Below are positions 38,001-47,275 of a stretch of DNA of 64,000 bases, piece after piece. A program made the translations under genes and the position numbers. Position 1 is the first letter of the stretch. Each line of letters opens with the position of its first letter. The notes beneath the pieces were generated by a model that saw only the letters and a list, made by a program, of their open reading frames with translations, had not been told where the DNA came from and ran no database searches. Source of the DNA: Herbaspirillum frisingense GSF30 (GTDB lineage: Bacteria; Pseudomonadota; Gammaproteobacteria; Burkholderiales; Burkholderiaceae_D); contig NZ_AEEC02000001.1 of NCBI RefSeq assembly GCF_000300975.2, positions 235,192 through 299,191 on the forward strand, read 5' to 3'.

Positions 38001-38636
38001 ATGATAAGAACCCGCGGCCGCCCGCGCAGTTTCGATCGCGATCAGGCATTGCGCCAGGCCATGCAAGTCTTCTGGAACAAGGGTTACGAAGGCACCACCA
38101 TGGCCGACCTGACCGATGCCATCGGCGTGAAGGCCCCGAGCCTGTACGCCGCCTTTGGCGACAAGGATGCCTTGTTCCGGGAGGTGGTGGAAGTCTATTC
38201 GCGCACCGTCAGCGCCGAACCCTTGCGCCTGTTGCAGGCTGGAAAGGGCATACGCGAAGATCTGCAGGCCATGCTGCGCGCCAGCGTGCGCATGTATTCC
38301 GGCAAATCCGAGTTACCAGGATTGCCGGTTGGCAAAGGCTGCATGGTGGTGATTTCCGCCATCAACTGTGCCCCCGAGAACAGCGAACACAGTGATGCGC
38401 TGTCACAACGCCGGCACAAGCGCCGCAACGAGATCCGTGCCCGCCTGCTGCAGGCGCAACGCGATGGGGAGATTCGCGCCGATGCCGACGTGACCGCGCT
38501 GGGCGATTTCTACACCAGCTTCCTCAATGGACTGGCGCTGGGCGCCCGGGACGGAGTGTCCAATGCGCGGCTGGCCGCCACGCTCAAGCACGCCATGCTG
38601 CCGCTGGAGAGCGTGCTGGTGGAAGCGGGCAGTTGA
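38001..38636 (+). CDS. TetR/AcrR-family transcriptional regulator
   Basis: A 211-residue regulator. The N-terminus RTRGRPRSFDRDQALRQAM is followed by the helix-turn-helix block GYEGTTMADLTDAIGVKAPS and LYAAFGDKDALF, the strongest TetR signature. The C-terminal ligand domain resembles the regulators that sit beside efflux or reductase genes. Here the neighbours are fusA (divergent, 230 bases) and rdgC (convergent), neither an obvious target, so the regulated gene is unknown. It may act only on itself or on distant genes. Confidence 0.9.
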   Translation: MIRTRGRPRSFDRDQALRQAMQVFWNKGYEGTTMADLTDAIGVKAPSLYAAFGDKDALFREVVEVYSRTVSAEPLRLLQAGKGIREDLQAMLRASVRMYSGKSELPGLPVGKGCMVVISAINCAPENSEHSDALSQRRHKRRNEIRARLLQAQRDGEIRADADVTALGDFYTSFLNGLALGARDGVSNARLAATLKHAMLPLESVLVEAGS

Positions 38637-38665
38637 CACTGCGATGCCAGTGCTGGCAAGGGACA

Positions 38666-38696
38666 TAAAAAAACGGGAGCCGAGGCTCCCGTTGTT
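38666..38696. terminator. Bidirectional terminator between TetR gene and rdgC
   Basis: AACGGGAGCC and GGCTCCCGTT form a 10-bp stem with A tract upstream and T-rich tail. It separates convergent genes. Confidence 0.8.
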
Positions 38697-38731
38697 CATT
38701 GGCTTGCTTGCAGCAGCTCAGGCCTTAGTCC

Positions 38732-39658
38732 TCAGGCCGCTCGTGCCAGGGTGCCGTCATTTTCCTTCAACTGGCCGCCCAGGGCGTCCACCAGCGCGGC
38801 CAGCAGCTTGGCCAGTTCGCCGCTCATCAGCATGAAATCGCCGTCGAAGCGTTCGTCGTCGTTCTTGCCGGCGATTTCGCTGTCTTCCTTGAGCACGTCC
38901 AGCGGCGCGATGCGCTTGACCGACAGGTTCTCGGTCAGCACGAAGGACACCTTGTCCGCCCAGGTCAGGGCCAGGCGGGTGCACTGCTTGCCGGCCTCGA
39001 TGTGGCGGCGGATGTCTTCCGCTTCCAGTGCGTGGCGGACATAGCGCACGGTGGCCTTGCTCTCGGCGGTGGAGCGCAGTTCGGTATCCTGGTCGACGGT
39101 GAAGCCGTTGGGGGCTTCATCGCTGACCAGCCAGTCTGTCATCGCCGCGCCTGGCGACATGACGGTGCGCAGCGTTTCCAGCGGGAACTTCGGAATGGCC
39201 TTGAAAAGCAGTTTCAGGACTTCCTCGGCCTTGGAGGGCGAGCCGGCATCGACCAGCAGCCAGCCATTGACCGGATCGATCCACACCCAGGTGCTGCGCA
39301 CGATGGAAAAGGCGCGTGGCAGCAGCTCATCGGTGACCTGCTCCTTCAATTCCTTGGTCTGCTTGCGGCCGGGCGGGAAGCCTTGCTGTTCTTCCAGCTC
39401 GGCGGCGCGGGCCTTGGTGACCTGGTTGATGACGGTCGAGGGCAGCAGTTTCTTTTCGGTATCGAGCTTGAGCAACAGCTGGCGGTTCACTACATGCACC
39501 AGCTTTTCATTGTTGCGCGGCGGGACCCAGCCCTGGCTTTGCATGTCCAGGCTGGAGCAGGCGGTGAAGGCCTGCGGTGCCAGGTGGGATTCGAGTTCGT
39601 CGGCGTTGATCGCCCACGGTGCGGGCAGACGATAGATCTGTAGATTCTTAAACCACAT
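38732..39658 (-). CDS. rdgC: Recombination-associated protein RdgC
   Basis: A 308-residue non-specific double-strand DNA-binding protein that forms a ring dimer and inhibits RecA. The start [15 protein letters not shown] is the family signature; [16 protein letters not shown] and the long [15 protein letters not shown] helix are also typical, as is the C-terminal [16 protein letters not shown] segment. The length is normal. It stands alone. In Neisseria and E. coli it modulates recombination and replication restart; here no linked partner suggests a special role. Confidence 0.96.
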   Translation of the reverse strand: MWFKNLQIYRLPAPWAINADELESHLAPQAFTACSSLDMQSQGWVPPRNNEKLVHVVNRQLLLKLDTEKKLLPSTVINQVTKARAAELEEQQGFPPGRKQTKELKEQVTDELLPRAFSIVRSTWVWIDPVNGWLLVDAGSPSKAEEVLKLLFKAIPKFPLETLRTVMSPGAAMTDWLVSDEAPNGFTVDQDTELRSTAESKATVRYVRHALEAEDIRRHIEAGKQCTRLALTWADKVSFVLTENLSVKRIAPLDVLKEDSEIAGKNDDERFDGDFMLMSGELAKLLAALVDALGGQLKENDGTLARAA

Positions 39659-39779
39659 AGGCTTCCGGAGGCAGGGGCAAAAAGGAAGATTTTACACGTC
39701 CGTCCCGACACAAGCGATGTCGGATTGTCCACGTCCGTCCCTGAATTCTCCATCCCGCGACAGTGCCGTCGCCTATGGT

Positions 39780-39989
39780 TCAGTAATGCGGCGGCCTTTC
39801 ATTGGCCGCCGCACGATCCTGGCTGCTGTCGGACATTTCCTTGAAGCGTTTGGCCAGGGCATGCAGCAGCATTTCCAGTTCTTCGATCTTCTTCTGCTGG
39901 CGATAGACGGTCTGGTTCAGCTCATCCACCAGGTCTTCCTGATGGGCGATCTTCATCTCGATGTCGATGATGCGGTCTTCGTTGATCAC
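39780..39989 (-). CDS. slyX: SlyX family protein
   Basis: A 69-residue protein that is mostly one coiled coil (EMKIAHQEDLVDELNQTVY), ending in the PPHY typical of SlyX. Its biochemical role is unknown; the gene was named after a neighbour of slyD. The GTG at 39989 is chosen because GGAAGG lies about 8 bases upstream and because the GTGA overlaps the stop of the preceding flavoprotein gene by 4 bases, a sign of translational coupling. Longer upstream frames overlap the flavoprotein coding region and are not SlyX-like. Confidence 0.88.
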   Translation of the reverse strand: MINEDRIIDIEMKIAHQEDLVDELNQTVYRQQKKIEELEMLLHALAKRFKEMSDSSQDRAAANERPPHY

Positions 39990-41293
39990 TTCTGTCCTTC
40001 CGTAGAGGGGGTGGCCAGGCCGGCATGGCGGCCTTCGTCCTTGAGCCATTGGACTACGCCAAGGCCGGCGGCATGGCCGGTGGCGAAGCAGGCGGTGAGC
40101 AGGTAGCCGCCCGTGGGCGCTTCCCAGTCCAGCATTTCGCCGGCGCAGAACACACCCGGCAGGGCGCGCAGCATCAGTGCGTCGTCCAGCGCCTCGAAGC
40201 TGACGCCACCGGCACTGCTGATGGCTTCCTCGATCGGACGCGGTCGCAACACCGGCAGCGGCAGTGCCTTGATGGCACGCGCCAGCTTGCCCATGTCGGC
40301 GAAATCTTCCTTGCTCATCAGTTCGCGCAGCAGGCCGGCCTTGACGCCCTTGAGATGCAGGCGGCTCTGCAGGTGGCTGGACAGCGAGCGGGCGCCCCGT
40401 GGATGGGCCAGCTCGGCTTCCACCTTTTCCAGCGACCAGTCCGGCAGCAGGTCCAGGTAGAGGCGGGCCGATCCGGTGCTGGCGATGGTCTCGCGCAGGG
40501 CGGCCGACATGGCATAGACCAGGCTACCTTCGATGCCTTGTGCGGTGACGATGAATTCACCGCGACGATTCTGTACGCCGCCGCTGGGCAGCGCGGTACT
40601 GGCGACCACCGGCTTGACCGGTTGGCCGGCGAAGCGCTCGCGGAAGTGTTCGCTCCAGTCCAGTTCGAAGCCGCAGTTGGAGGGCTGCAGCGCAGCGACC
40701 TCGACCTGCCGTTCACGCAGCAATGGCACCCAGCTGCCGTCCGAGCCCAGGCGCGGCCAGCTCGCTCCGCCCAGGGCCAGGACCACGGCGTCGGCGCGCA
40801 CGCTGATGTCGCCCTCGGGGCCGGCCAGACGCAGGCTGCCATCGTCCTGCCAGCCCAGCCAGCGATGGCGCATGTGCAGGCGCACGCCGGATTCGCGCAG
40901 GCGATGCAGCCAGGCGCGCAGCAGCGGTGCAGCCTTCATCTCGCGCGGAAAGACCCGGCCGGAACTGCCGACGAAGGTCTCGATGCCGAGATCATGGATC
41001 CACTGGCGCAGGCGATCCGCATCGAAGCGGCGCACGAAGGGCGCGACCTGCTCGCGGCGATTGCCGTAGCGCGGCAGGAAGTCGGGCTGCGCTTCGGAGT
41101 GCGTGATGTTCATGCCGCCGCGCCCGGCCAGCAGGAACTTGCGGCCGGCCGAGGGCATGGCGTCATAGACGTCCACGGCCAGGCCATGGGCGGCCAGCAC
41201 TTCGGCCGCCATCAGCCCGGCCGGGCCGGCACCGATCACGATTGCGCGGCCGTTGCCAGGGGTGTTGCTTGGGAGAGTCTGCATCTGTGTCAT
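39986..41293 (-). CDS. BaiN/HI0933-type FAD-dependent oxidoreductase
   Basis: A 435-residue flavoprotein with an N-terminal dinucleotide motif (IVIGAGPAGLMAAEVLA), then AGRKFLLAGRGGMNITHSE, the marker of the HI0933/BaiN family, and the C-terminal GVFCAGEMLDWEAPTGGYLL FAD-binding block. Relatives reduce diverse substrates; only a few are characterised, and the substrate here is unknown. The ATG at 41293 (MTQMQTLPSN) is preferred over an upstream start lying in a proline-rich stretch without similarity. It is coupled to slyX downstream. Confidence 0.87.
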   Translation of the reverse strand: MTQMQTLPSNTPGNGRAIVIGAGPAGLMAAEVLAAHGLAVDVYDAMPSAGRKFLLAGRGGMNITHSEAQPDFLPRYGNRREQVAPFVRRFDADRLRQWIHDLGIETFVGSSGRVFPREMKAAPLLRAWLHRLRESGVRLHMRHRWLGWQDDGSLRLAGPEGDISVRADAVVLALGGASWPRLGSDGSWVPLLRERQVEVAALQPSNCGFELDWSEHFRERFAGQPVKPVVASTALPSGGVQNRRGEFIVTAQGIEGSLVYAMSAALRETIASTGSARLYLDLLPDWSLEKVEAELAHPRGARSLSSHLQSRLHLKGVKAGLLRELMSKEDFADMGKLARAIKALPLPVLRPRPIEEAISSAGGVSFEALDDALMLRALPGVFCAGEMLDWEAPTGGYLLTACFATGHAAGLGVVQWLKDEGRHAGLATPSTEGQK

Positions 41294-41378
41294 GCGCGGG
41301 ATGATACCGCCCGCCTGCGCTGAGCGCACGCGATTGCCGCACATTGCTGCGGTGGCGGTCAGTAGTGGTCAGCTGCGA

Positions 41379-42122
41379 TCAACGACGATGCGGTGCGCTG
41401 TACTTGTTTTCCAGGCGCGACACGACCAGCGCCAGGCAGATGGTCATGGAGAAATACAGCACCGAGATGGTGATATACGGTTCCCAGTAGCGGGCATAGG
41501 TGCCGGCCACGGTACGGGCCGCATACGCCAGTTCGGCCAGGCCGATGGCCGAGACCAGGGAGGAATCCTTCAGCAGCGTGATGGCTTCGTTGCCCAACGG
41601 AGGCAGCATGCGGCGAAAGGCCTGGGGCAGCACCACGTAGCGCATCGTCAGGCCGTAGTTCATGCCCAGGCTGGCGGCGGCATAGGACTGGCCGCGCTCG
41701 ATGGACTGGATGCCGGCACGGAAGATTTCCGAGATGTAGGCCCCGGCGTTGAGCGACAAGGCCACCGTACCCGACAGGAAGGCGCCGTAGTCCTGCTTGA
41801 TGGTCCGGGCCAGTTCGCCGCTGATCAGGAGGCCATGCTCCTGCTGCACCAGCAAAGGCATCACTGCAAAGTGGATCAGCATGATCTGCACGAACAACGG
41901 CGTGCCACGGAAGAAGGCCACATAGAAGCCGGACAGCCAGCGCAGGCATCTGAGCGGCCACTTCCAGGCGCCGTGCTGTACCTCGGCCAGGCGCAGCATG
42001 CCCACCAGCAAGCCGATCACGGTGCCGATCAGGATACTGATCAGCGACACCTGCAAGGTCATGAGAACGCCCTTGGCGAACAGCGGCGCATAGCCTTGGA
42101 TGATGCTCCAGCGGAAATCCAT
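41379..42122 (-). CDS. Amino-acid ABC transporter permease
   Basis: A 247-residue inner-membrane permease of the His/Glu/Gln/Arg family. It starts MDFRWSIIQGYAPLF and has about five helices. The EAA loop for contact with the ATPase is seen in the stretch AAASLGMNYGLTMRYVVLPQAFRRMLPP. It would move a polar or basic amino acid delivered by the lipoprotein encoded just upstream. The usual third gene, the ATPase, is absent here: a flavoprotein gene follows, so the ATPase must come from elsewhere. Confidence 0.92.
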   Translation of the reverse strand: MDFRWSIIQGYAPLFAKGVLMTLQVSLISILIGTVIGLLVGMLRLAEVQHGAWKWPLRCLRWLSGFYVAFFRGTPLFVQIMLIHFAVMPLLVQQEHGLLISGELARTIKQDYGAFLSGTVALSLNAGAYISEIFRAGIQSIERGQSYAAASLGMNYGLTMRYVVLPQAFRRMLPPLGNEAITLLKDSSLVSAIGLAELAYAARTVAGTYARYWEPYITISVLYFSMTICLALVVSRLENKYSAPHRR

Positions 42123-42211
42123 GTCGGACTCGATCGGTGATTGAAGAAATCGGGTGTCGAAAATGCAGGACGGCGGCATGGCGCCGCCGTCCTGTCTTGG
42201 CAGCGGTCGGC

Positions 42212-43024
42212 TTACTTGCCGAAGTATTGTGCGCTGATGGCGGCAAAGCTGCCATCGGCCTTCATCTCGGCCAGGCCCTTGTTGATCCTGGCCAGCAGTT
42301 CCGGATCATCCTTGCGCACGGCGATGCCGTAGTCTTCCTTGGGGAAATCCGGATCGGTGACGGTGCGCAGTTTGCTGTTGGGGTTGTTGGCGATGTAGTT
42401 CTTGACCACCGGCTCATCGGCCACGACCGCATCGACGCCGCCGCTTTCCAGTTCCTTCAGGGCCAGCGGGGTCGAGTCGAAGCGCTTGATCTTGGCGCTG
42501 TTCTTGCCCAGCACCTGCTGCACCAGTTCGTCACCGGAGGTGGCGCTCTGGGTACCCACGGTCAGGGGCTTCAGGTCGGTCATCTTGCTGACCTTGGTAT
42601 CAGCGGCCGGCAGGGCGATGGTCTGGGTGGCCACGAAGTAGGGCTCGGAGAAGGCCACCGACTTCTTGCGCTCGTCGGTGATGGTGATGGCCGAGATCAG
42701 CAGGTCACGGTCGCCCTGCGCCAGGAAGTTGAAGAAGCCTTCGAACGGGGTCGGCACGAACTTGACTTCGATGCCGATCTTCTTGGCCAGCGCCTTCATG
42801 ATGTCGATGTCGAAGCCGACCACTTCCTTCTGTTCGTTTTCCGAGGAGAAGGGCGCATAGGCCGATTCCACGCCGACCACATACACGCGTGCCGGGGCGG
42901 CCTGCGGCGCGGCGCCAGCGGCGCTCTTGTCTTCCTGCTTGCCGCAGGCAGCCAGGCCCAGCATGCCGACGAAGCCGGCGGTCAGCGCCAGCGCGCGGGC
43001 GTGGCGGGAGAACATCTTGATCAT
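42212..43024 (-). CDS. Amino-acid ABC transporter substrate-binding lipoprotein
   Basis: A 270-residue periplasmic binding protein of family 3. The N-terminus MIKMFSRHARALALTAGFVG ends in the lipobox LAAC (Cys about residue 28), indicating a lipoprotein. The mature part begins YVVGVESAYAPFSSEN and includes GFDIDIMKALAKKIG, typical of Lys/Arg/Orn/Gln-binding proteins. An open frame upstream of this start is not protein-like. It is transcribed with the permease (89 bases between). Confidence 0.93.
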   Translation of the reverse strand: MIKMFSRHARALALTAGFVGMLGLAACGKQEDKSAAGAAPQAAPARVYVVGVESAYAPFSSENEQKEVVGFDIDIMKALAKKIGIEVKFVPTPFEGFFNFLAQGDRDLLISAITITDERKKSVAFSEPYFVATQTIALPAADTKVSKMTDLKPLTVGTQSATSGDELVQQVLGKNSAKIKRFDSTPLALKELESGGVDAVVADEPVVKNYIANNPNSKLRTVTDPDFPKEDYGIAVRKDDPELLARINKGLAEMKADGSFAAISAQYFGK

Positions 43025-43253
43025 CTTGTGGATTTCCTTGTCTGGAATGGTTGGGCGGAGCAAGGCGGCACGCGCGGATGGCACAGCCGGCGATGTTGCT
43101 CCGGTGAAACTCGGGGATTTTTTAGCAGGCGGCATTTTAAACCGCGAGACGGCCGGGGCGGGCGCTTGCACATCAAATCCGGGCAAATCGCACAATTTAT
43201 GTGCGTGTGGACGACATTTTTGCCACGTTTTGAACGCCCTGGCGCGGCCAGGC

Positions 43254-45326
43254 TCAACTTCCTTCCGGCGTCGGACGAGGTTTCTGCAACAAGGCCTTCA
43301 GATTGGCCAGCCGCGCCTGGGGCGTGATCTTTTCACTTTCCTGCGGCACTGCCTCGCCTTCGTCCAGCCGCATCTCCTTCACGAAGCGCGAAATCTGGCA
43401 CTCGATCACTTCCTTGGCGCGCTTGCGGCGCTTGCACCAGGACAGGTGCAGCGAGCGCTGGGCGCGGGTGATGCCGACATACATCAACCGGCGTTCTTCT
43501 TCCACGCGTGCGGCGGCGGCTTCGGGCGGGGTATCGGGGTCGCCCTTGTGGGGCAGGATGCCTTCTTCCACGCCGACCAGGAACACGTGCGGAAACTCCA
43601 GTCCCTTGGAGGCGTGCAGGGTCGACATGCGCACTGCATCCTGCTCTTCGTCGCGGCCTTCGAGCATGCTCATCAGGGCCACCATCTGGGTGATCTCCAG
43701 CAGGTTCTTTTCCTCGCCGTCGCCATCACGGCCACCGCAGGCGCGTTCCTTCAGCCAGTTGATGAAGTCCACCACGTTCTGCCAGCGTGCCTGGGCGGCG
43801 CGCTCCTCGAAGCTGTCATAGAGGTAGAACTCGTAGTTGATGGCCTCCATCATGTCGTCCAGCACGCGGCCGGCCTCGGCACCGCTGCCGGAGGGTCCGG
43901 GGCGGGTGGCACGCGACTCCAGTGCATTGATGAAGTCGCAGAACTTGCGCAGCGGCAGCAGCTGGCGGTCGGTCAGCTTGTCTTCCAGACCGCCCTTGTA
44001 GACGGCTTCGAACAGCGAGCACTGCCATTGCCCGGCCAGCGTACCAAGCACTTCCAGCGTGGCCTGGCCGACGCCCCGGCGCGGGGTGGTGACGGCGCGG
44101 ATGAAGGCCGGGTCGTCGTCCTGATTGGCGATCAGGCGCAGGTAGGCAATGATGTCCTTGATCTCGGCGCGGTCGAAGTAGCTCCGTCCGCCCGACATGA
44201 CGTAGGGAATGCGTTCGCGCCGCAGCGATTTTTCCAGGATGCGGGCCTGGTGGTTGCCGCGATACAGGATGGCGTAGTCGGCGAACTTGGCGCGCCGTTC
44301 AAAGCGGTGCGCCGAGAGGGTGATGGCGATCTGGTCGGCTTCGGCTTCCTCGTCATCCATGGCCATCACGCTGATCGGATCGCCCAGACCGTGTTCCGAC
44401 CAGAGCGTCTTGTCGAACAGCTTGGGGTTGTTGGAAATGACCGCATTGGCCGCCTGCAGGATGCGTGTGCTGGAGCGGTAGTTCTGTTCCAGCTTGATCA
44501 GATGCAGGTTGGGGAAGTCCACGCCCAGCAGCTTGAGGTTTTCGATGGTGGCGCCGCGCCAGGCATAGATGGCCTGGTCGTCATCGCCCACGGCGGTGAA
44601 CATGGGCTTCTTGCCCACGCCGGTGACCAGCAACTTGACCAGTTCGTACTGGCAGGTGTTGGTGTCCTGGTATTCATCGATGAGCAGATAGCGCAGCTTG
44701 CGCTGCCAGCGGTCGCGCACTTCCTCGTTGCTGCGGAACAGTTCCACCGGCAGGCGGATCAGGTCGTCGAAGTCCACTGCCTGGTAGGCCTTGAGCGTGG
44801 CGACATAGCTGCGATAGATGCGGGCCGCCTGGGCCTCGTCCTCGGTGCGGGCGTTCTTCTCTGCCAGTGTCGGATCGACCAGGCCGTTCTTCCACAGCGA
44901 GATGGCATTCTGGATGCCGCGGATGATGGCCTTGTCGGTGGTCACCGCCAGTTCTTGCACCAGGGAAAAACAATCGTCGCTGTCCATGATTGAAAAGCGG
45001 TCCTTCAGCCCCAGATGCTTGGACTCCTGCCGCAGTATCTTCACCCCCAGCGAATGGAAGGTCGACACCGTGAGGTGCTTGGCCTGTTTCGGGTCCTTCA
45101 ACAGCTTGGCGATACGCTCCTGCATTTCCAGCGCAGCCTTGTTGGTGAAGGTCAGCGCGGCGATGTTGCGCGATTCGTAACCGCAGTTCTCGATCAGGTG
45201 TGCGATCTTCTGCGTGATCACCCGGGTCTTGCCCGAGCCGGCCCCGGCCAGCACCAGGCAAGGTCCGGCCATGTAGTGGACGGCTTCGCTTTGTGGCTTG
45301 TTCAGGCCGAAAGAAGGGGCGGACAT
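43254..45326 (-). CDS. rep: ATP-dependent DNA helicase Rep
   Basis: A 690-residue superfamily 1A helicase that helps replication forks pass protein roadblocks. It has Walker A LAGAGSGKT, LTFTNKAA, the Walker B LLIDEYQDTN, GDDDQAIYAWRGA, LEQNYRSS, the 2B hinge GGRSYFDRAEIKD, TLHASKGLEFPHVFL and VGITRAQRSL. The overall sequence is closer to Rep than to UvrD: MSAPSFGLNKPQSEAV is the Rep start. It is single, with an upstream gap that holds the divergent promoter of the next gene. Confidence 0.95.
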   Translation of the reverse strand: MSAPSFGLNKPQSEAVHYMAGPCLVLAGAGSGKTRVITQKIAHLIENCGYESRNIAALTFTNKAALEMQERIAKLLKDPKQAKHLTVSTFHSLGVKILRQESKHLGLKDRFSIMDSDDCFSLVQELAVTTDKAIIRGIQNAISLWKNGLVDPTLAEKNARTEDEAQAARIYRSYVATLKAYQAVDFDDLIRLPVELFRSNEEVRDRWQRKLRYLLIDEYQDTNTCQYELVKLLVTGVGKKPMFTAVGDDDQAIYAWRGATIENLKLLGVDFPNLHLIKLEQNYRSSTRILQAANAVISNNPKLFDKTLWSEHGLGDPISVMAMDDEEAEADQIAITLSAHRFERRAKFADYAILYRGNHQARILEKSLRRERIPYVMSGGRSYFDRAEIKDIIAYLRLIANQDDDPAFIRAVTTPRRGVGQATLEVLGTLAGQWQCSLFEAVYKGGLEDKLTDRQLLPLRKFCDFINALESRATRPGPSGSGAEAGRVLDDMMEAINYEFYLYDSFEERAAQARWQNVVDFINWLKERACGGRDGDGEEKNLLEITQMVALMSMLEGRDEEQDAVRMSTLHASKGLEFPHVFLVGVEEGILPHKGDPDTPPEAAAARVEEERRLMYVGITRAQRSLHLSWCKRRKRAKEVIECQISRFVKEMRLDEGEAVPQESEKITPQARLANLKALLQKPRPTPEGS

Positions 45327-45482
45327 ACGGAGGGTATCGGCGGCGGCAGGGGGTGGAAAAGAGGCGCCATTGTAGCAGTCCGCCTGCAGCCCGGCCGCTT
45401 CAGGTCGCTACCGGCGGACCGGCCCTGTGGGACAATGCGCGCATGGGCTCACCCAGCGTGGCCAGACTAAACGAGTGCAAAC

Positions 45483-45953
45483 ATGAAATTCAATCACCTC
45501 ATCCAGATCAACGATCCGCTCAACCCGCTGATCGACACCCTGAGCCGCGACGAGCTGTGGCATGGCCTGGTCCTGCGGGCGGAGTCGCCGCGCCTGTTCA
45601 TGCCGCACCTGGACGAGTGCCGCCTGTCCGACAAGAGCCTGGAGGGCGTGCATCGCGAGTTGCGCTATGGCGAACTGGTGATCATCGACAAGGTGAGCTA
45701 CCTGCCGCAGATCCAGGTGCTCTACGAAGTGCCGGCGCAGGGTGACATCCCGGCCTCGCGCATGAGCATGACCATCGAGGAGCCGCAGGCCGAGGTGCTG
45801 TTCGTGCGCTTCGAGTACGACGATGGCAAGCCGGCCGATATCGATGGTTCCGAAGCCTTCTACGACAATTTCCGGCGCCAGGCCTATCAGGAGGCCGATA
45901 TCGATACGATACGCATCATCCGTGAATTGTCCCAGCGCGGCGGCTTGCACTGA
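45483..45953 (+). CDS. SRPBCC-fold protein (DUF1857/AtaL-like)
   Basis: A 156-residue protein beginning MKFNHLIQINDPLNPLIDTL and LWHGLVLRAESPRLFMPHLD, which matches the DUF1857 family within the START/SRPBCC superfamily of small ligand-binding proteins. The fold would hold a hydrophobic cavity; no catalytic residues are apparent and no function is established. It stands alone, divergent from rep and followed by a terminator. Confidence 0.75.
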   Translation: MKFNHLIQINDPLNPLIDTLSRDELWHGLVLRAESPRLFMPHLDECRLSDKSLEGVHRELRYGELVIIDKVSYLPQIQVLYEVPAQGDIPASRMSMTIEEPQAEVLFVRFEYDDGKPADIDGSEAFYDNFRRQAYQEADIDTIRIIRELSQRGGLH

Positions 45954-45991
45954 GTGACGTCCCCTGTCTGGCAGTCATTTCCGCATGCGAA

Positions 45992-46025
45992 AAGCGCGGC
46001 TCCCCAGGGAGACCGCGCTTTTTTT
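45992..46025. terminator. Bidirectional terminator
   Basis: AAGCGCGG and CCGCGCTT form the base of a stem that closes with further GC pairs, followed by a run of eight T. It lies between the DUF1857 gene and the convergent YeiH-like gene. Confidence 0.8.
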
Positions 46026-46042
46026 CAGTCTGGTGCCAACAC

Positions 46043-47101
46043 TCAGGCCAGCAAGCGTCCCAGTGCGCCGTTGACCAGTGCGCCACCGATCACCAGCCAG
46101 GCGAACAGCACTGCACCCAGGATCATCGGCTTGATGCCGGCGCTGCGCAGGGCCGAGAGGTGGGTGGACAGACCCAGGGCGGCCATGGCCATGGCCAGCA
46201 TCAGGGTATCGATCTGCAGCAGCACCTGGTTGACCTGGGCCGGCAGCGGGAAGAAGGAGTTGAAGATCACCACGCCGATGAAGGCAAAGGCAAACCAGGG
46301 AATGGACAGCTTGCGCTGCTGGTGCGGTTGGTGTTGCTGAGCCGAGCTGCGCGGAGCGACCCGCATGGACAGCATCAGCAGGAAGGGCGCCAGCATCATC
46401 ACGCGGACCATCTTGGTGATCACCGCCACGTCGGCCGTATGCTGGTCGATGGAGCGCGCCGCAGCCAGCACTTGCGCCACTTCATGGACGGTGGAACCGA
46501 TGTAGACGCCGAAGTCCGGCAGGCGCATGCCCCAGACCGGTTCGGCCTGCAAGGTGTAGAGCAGCGGATAGAGGAAGATGGCCAGGGAGCCGAAGATCAC
46601 CACCGTCGATACCGCCACGGTGACCTCTTCGCTGCGTGCCCGCAGTACCGGTTCGGTTGCCATCACCGCGGCCGCGCCACAGATCGAGCTGCCGGCGCCG
46701 ATCAGCAACGCGGCATCGCGATCCAGCTTCAGCACCCGGGTACCGACCAGCCAGGCCAGACCGAAGGTGGAAAGCAGCATGGCCGCATCGATCACCACCC
46801 CGGAGATGCCGACATGGGCGATGTCCTGGAAGGTCAGGCGAAAGCCGTACAGGATGATGCCGGCGCGCAGCAGCGTCTGCTTGGAAAAGCGCACCCCCTC
46901 GCCACAGTAGGCGCCCATGCGCGCATAGACGGTATTGCCCAGGATGATGCCCAGCACGATGGCCACCGTCAGTGCCGAAAAGCCGTGATTCTGCAGCCAG
47001 GCGATATCGCCCAGGCGCATGGCGACCCACGCCACCGCGCCCGAGAGGACGATGCCGGCCAGCGCGGGATGCAGGGGGGAAGTTTGGGTTGCGGTACGCA
47101 T
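46043..47101 (-). CDS. YeiH-family putative sulfate exporter
   Basis: A 352-residue inner-membrane protein with about ten hydrophobic segments of the UPF0324/YeiH family. Motifs include LGIILGNTVY, GVRFSKQTLLRAGIILYG, GSSICGAAAVMATEPVLR and YIGSTVHEVAQV. The family is annotated as putative sulfate or sulfur-compound exporters; direct proof is thin. The ATG at 47101 has GGAG at the right spacing, and the GTG four codons upstream overlaps that site. It is divergent from a LysR gene of the YeiE type, the same pairing seen in E. coli. Confidence 0.87.
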   Translation of the reverse strand: MRTATQTSPLHPALAGIVLSGAVAWVAMRLGDIAWLQNHGFSALTVAIVLGIILGNTVYARMGAYCGEGVRFSKQTLLRAGIILYGFRLTFQDIAHVGISGVVIDAAMLLSTFGLAWLVGTRVLKLDRDAALLIGAGSSICGAAAVMATEPVLRARSEEVTVAVSTVVIFGSLAIFLYPLLYTLQAEPVWGMRLPDFGVYIGSTVHEVAQVLAAARSIDQHTADVAVITKMVRVMMLAPFLLMLSMRVAPRSSAQQHQPHQQRKLSIPWFAFAFIGVVIFNSFFPLPAQVNQVLLQIDTLMLAMAMAALGLSTHLSALRSAGIKPMILGAVLFAWLVIGGALVNGALGRLLA

Positions 47102-47275
47102 GATGCTCTCCACACAGGATGTGTTCGATAGATCAGTTCAGTTGATGGAGTGCACTGTACGTGGGCTGGATATAAAAGAAAAACACGTTGTTTTGCTAAT
47201 ATCTACCTGTTAAATGGGTAGATTGATGGTGGCTCCCGGGCGCCGGGAATGCATCTGGGGGATATTGGGGAAAAT

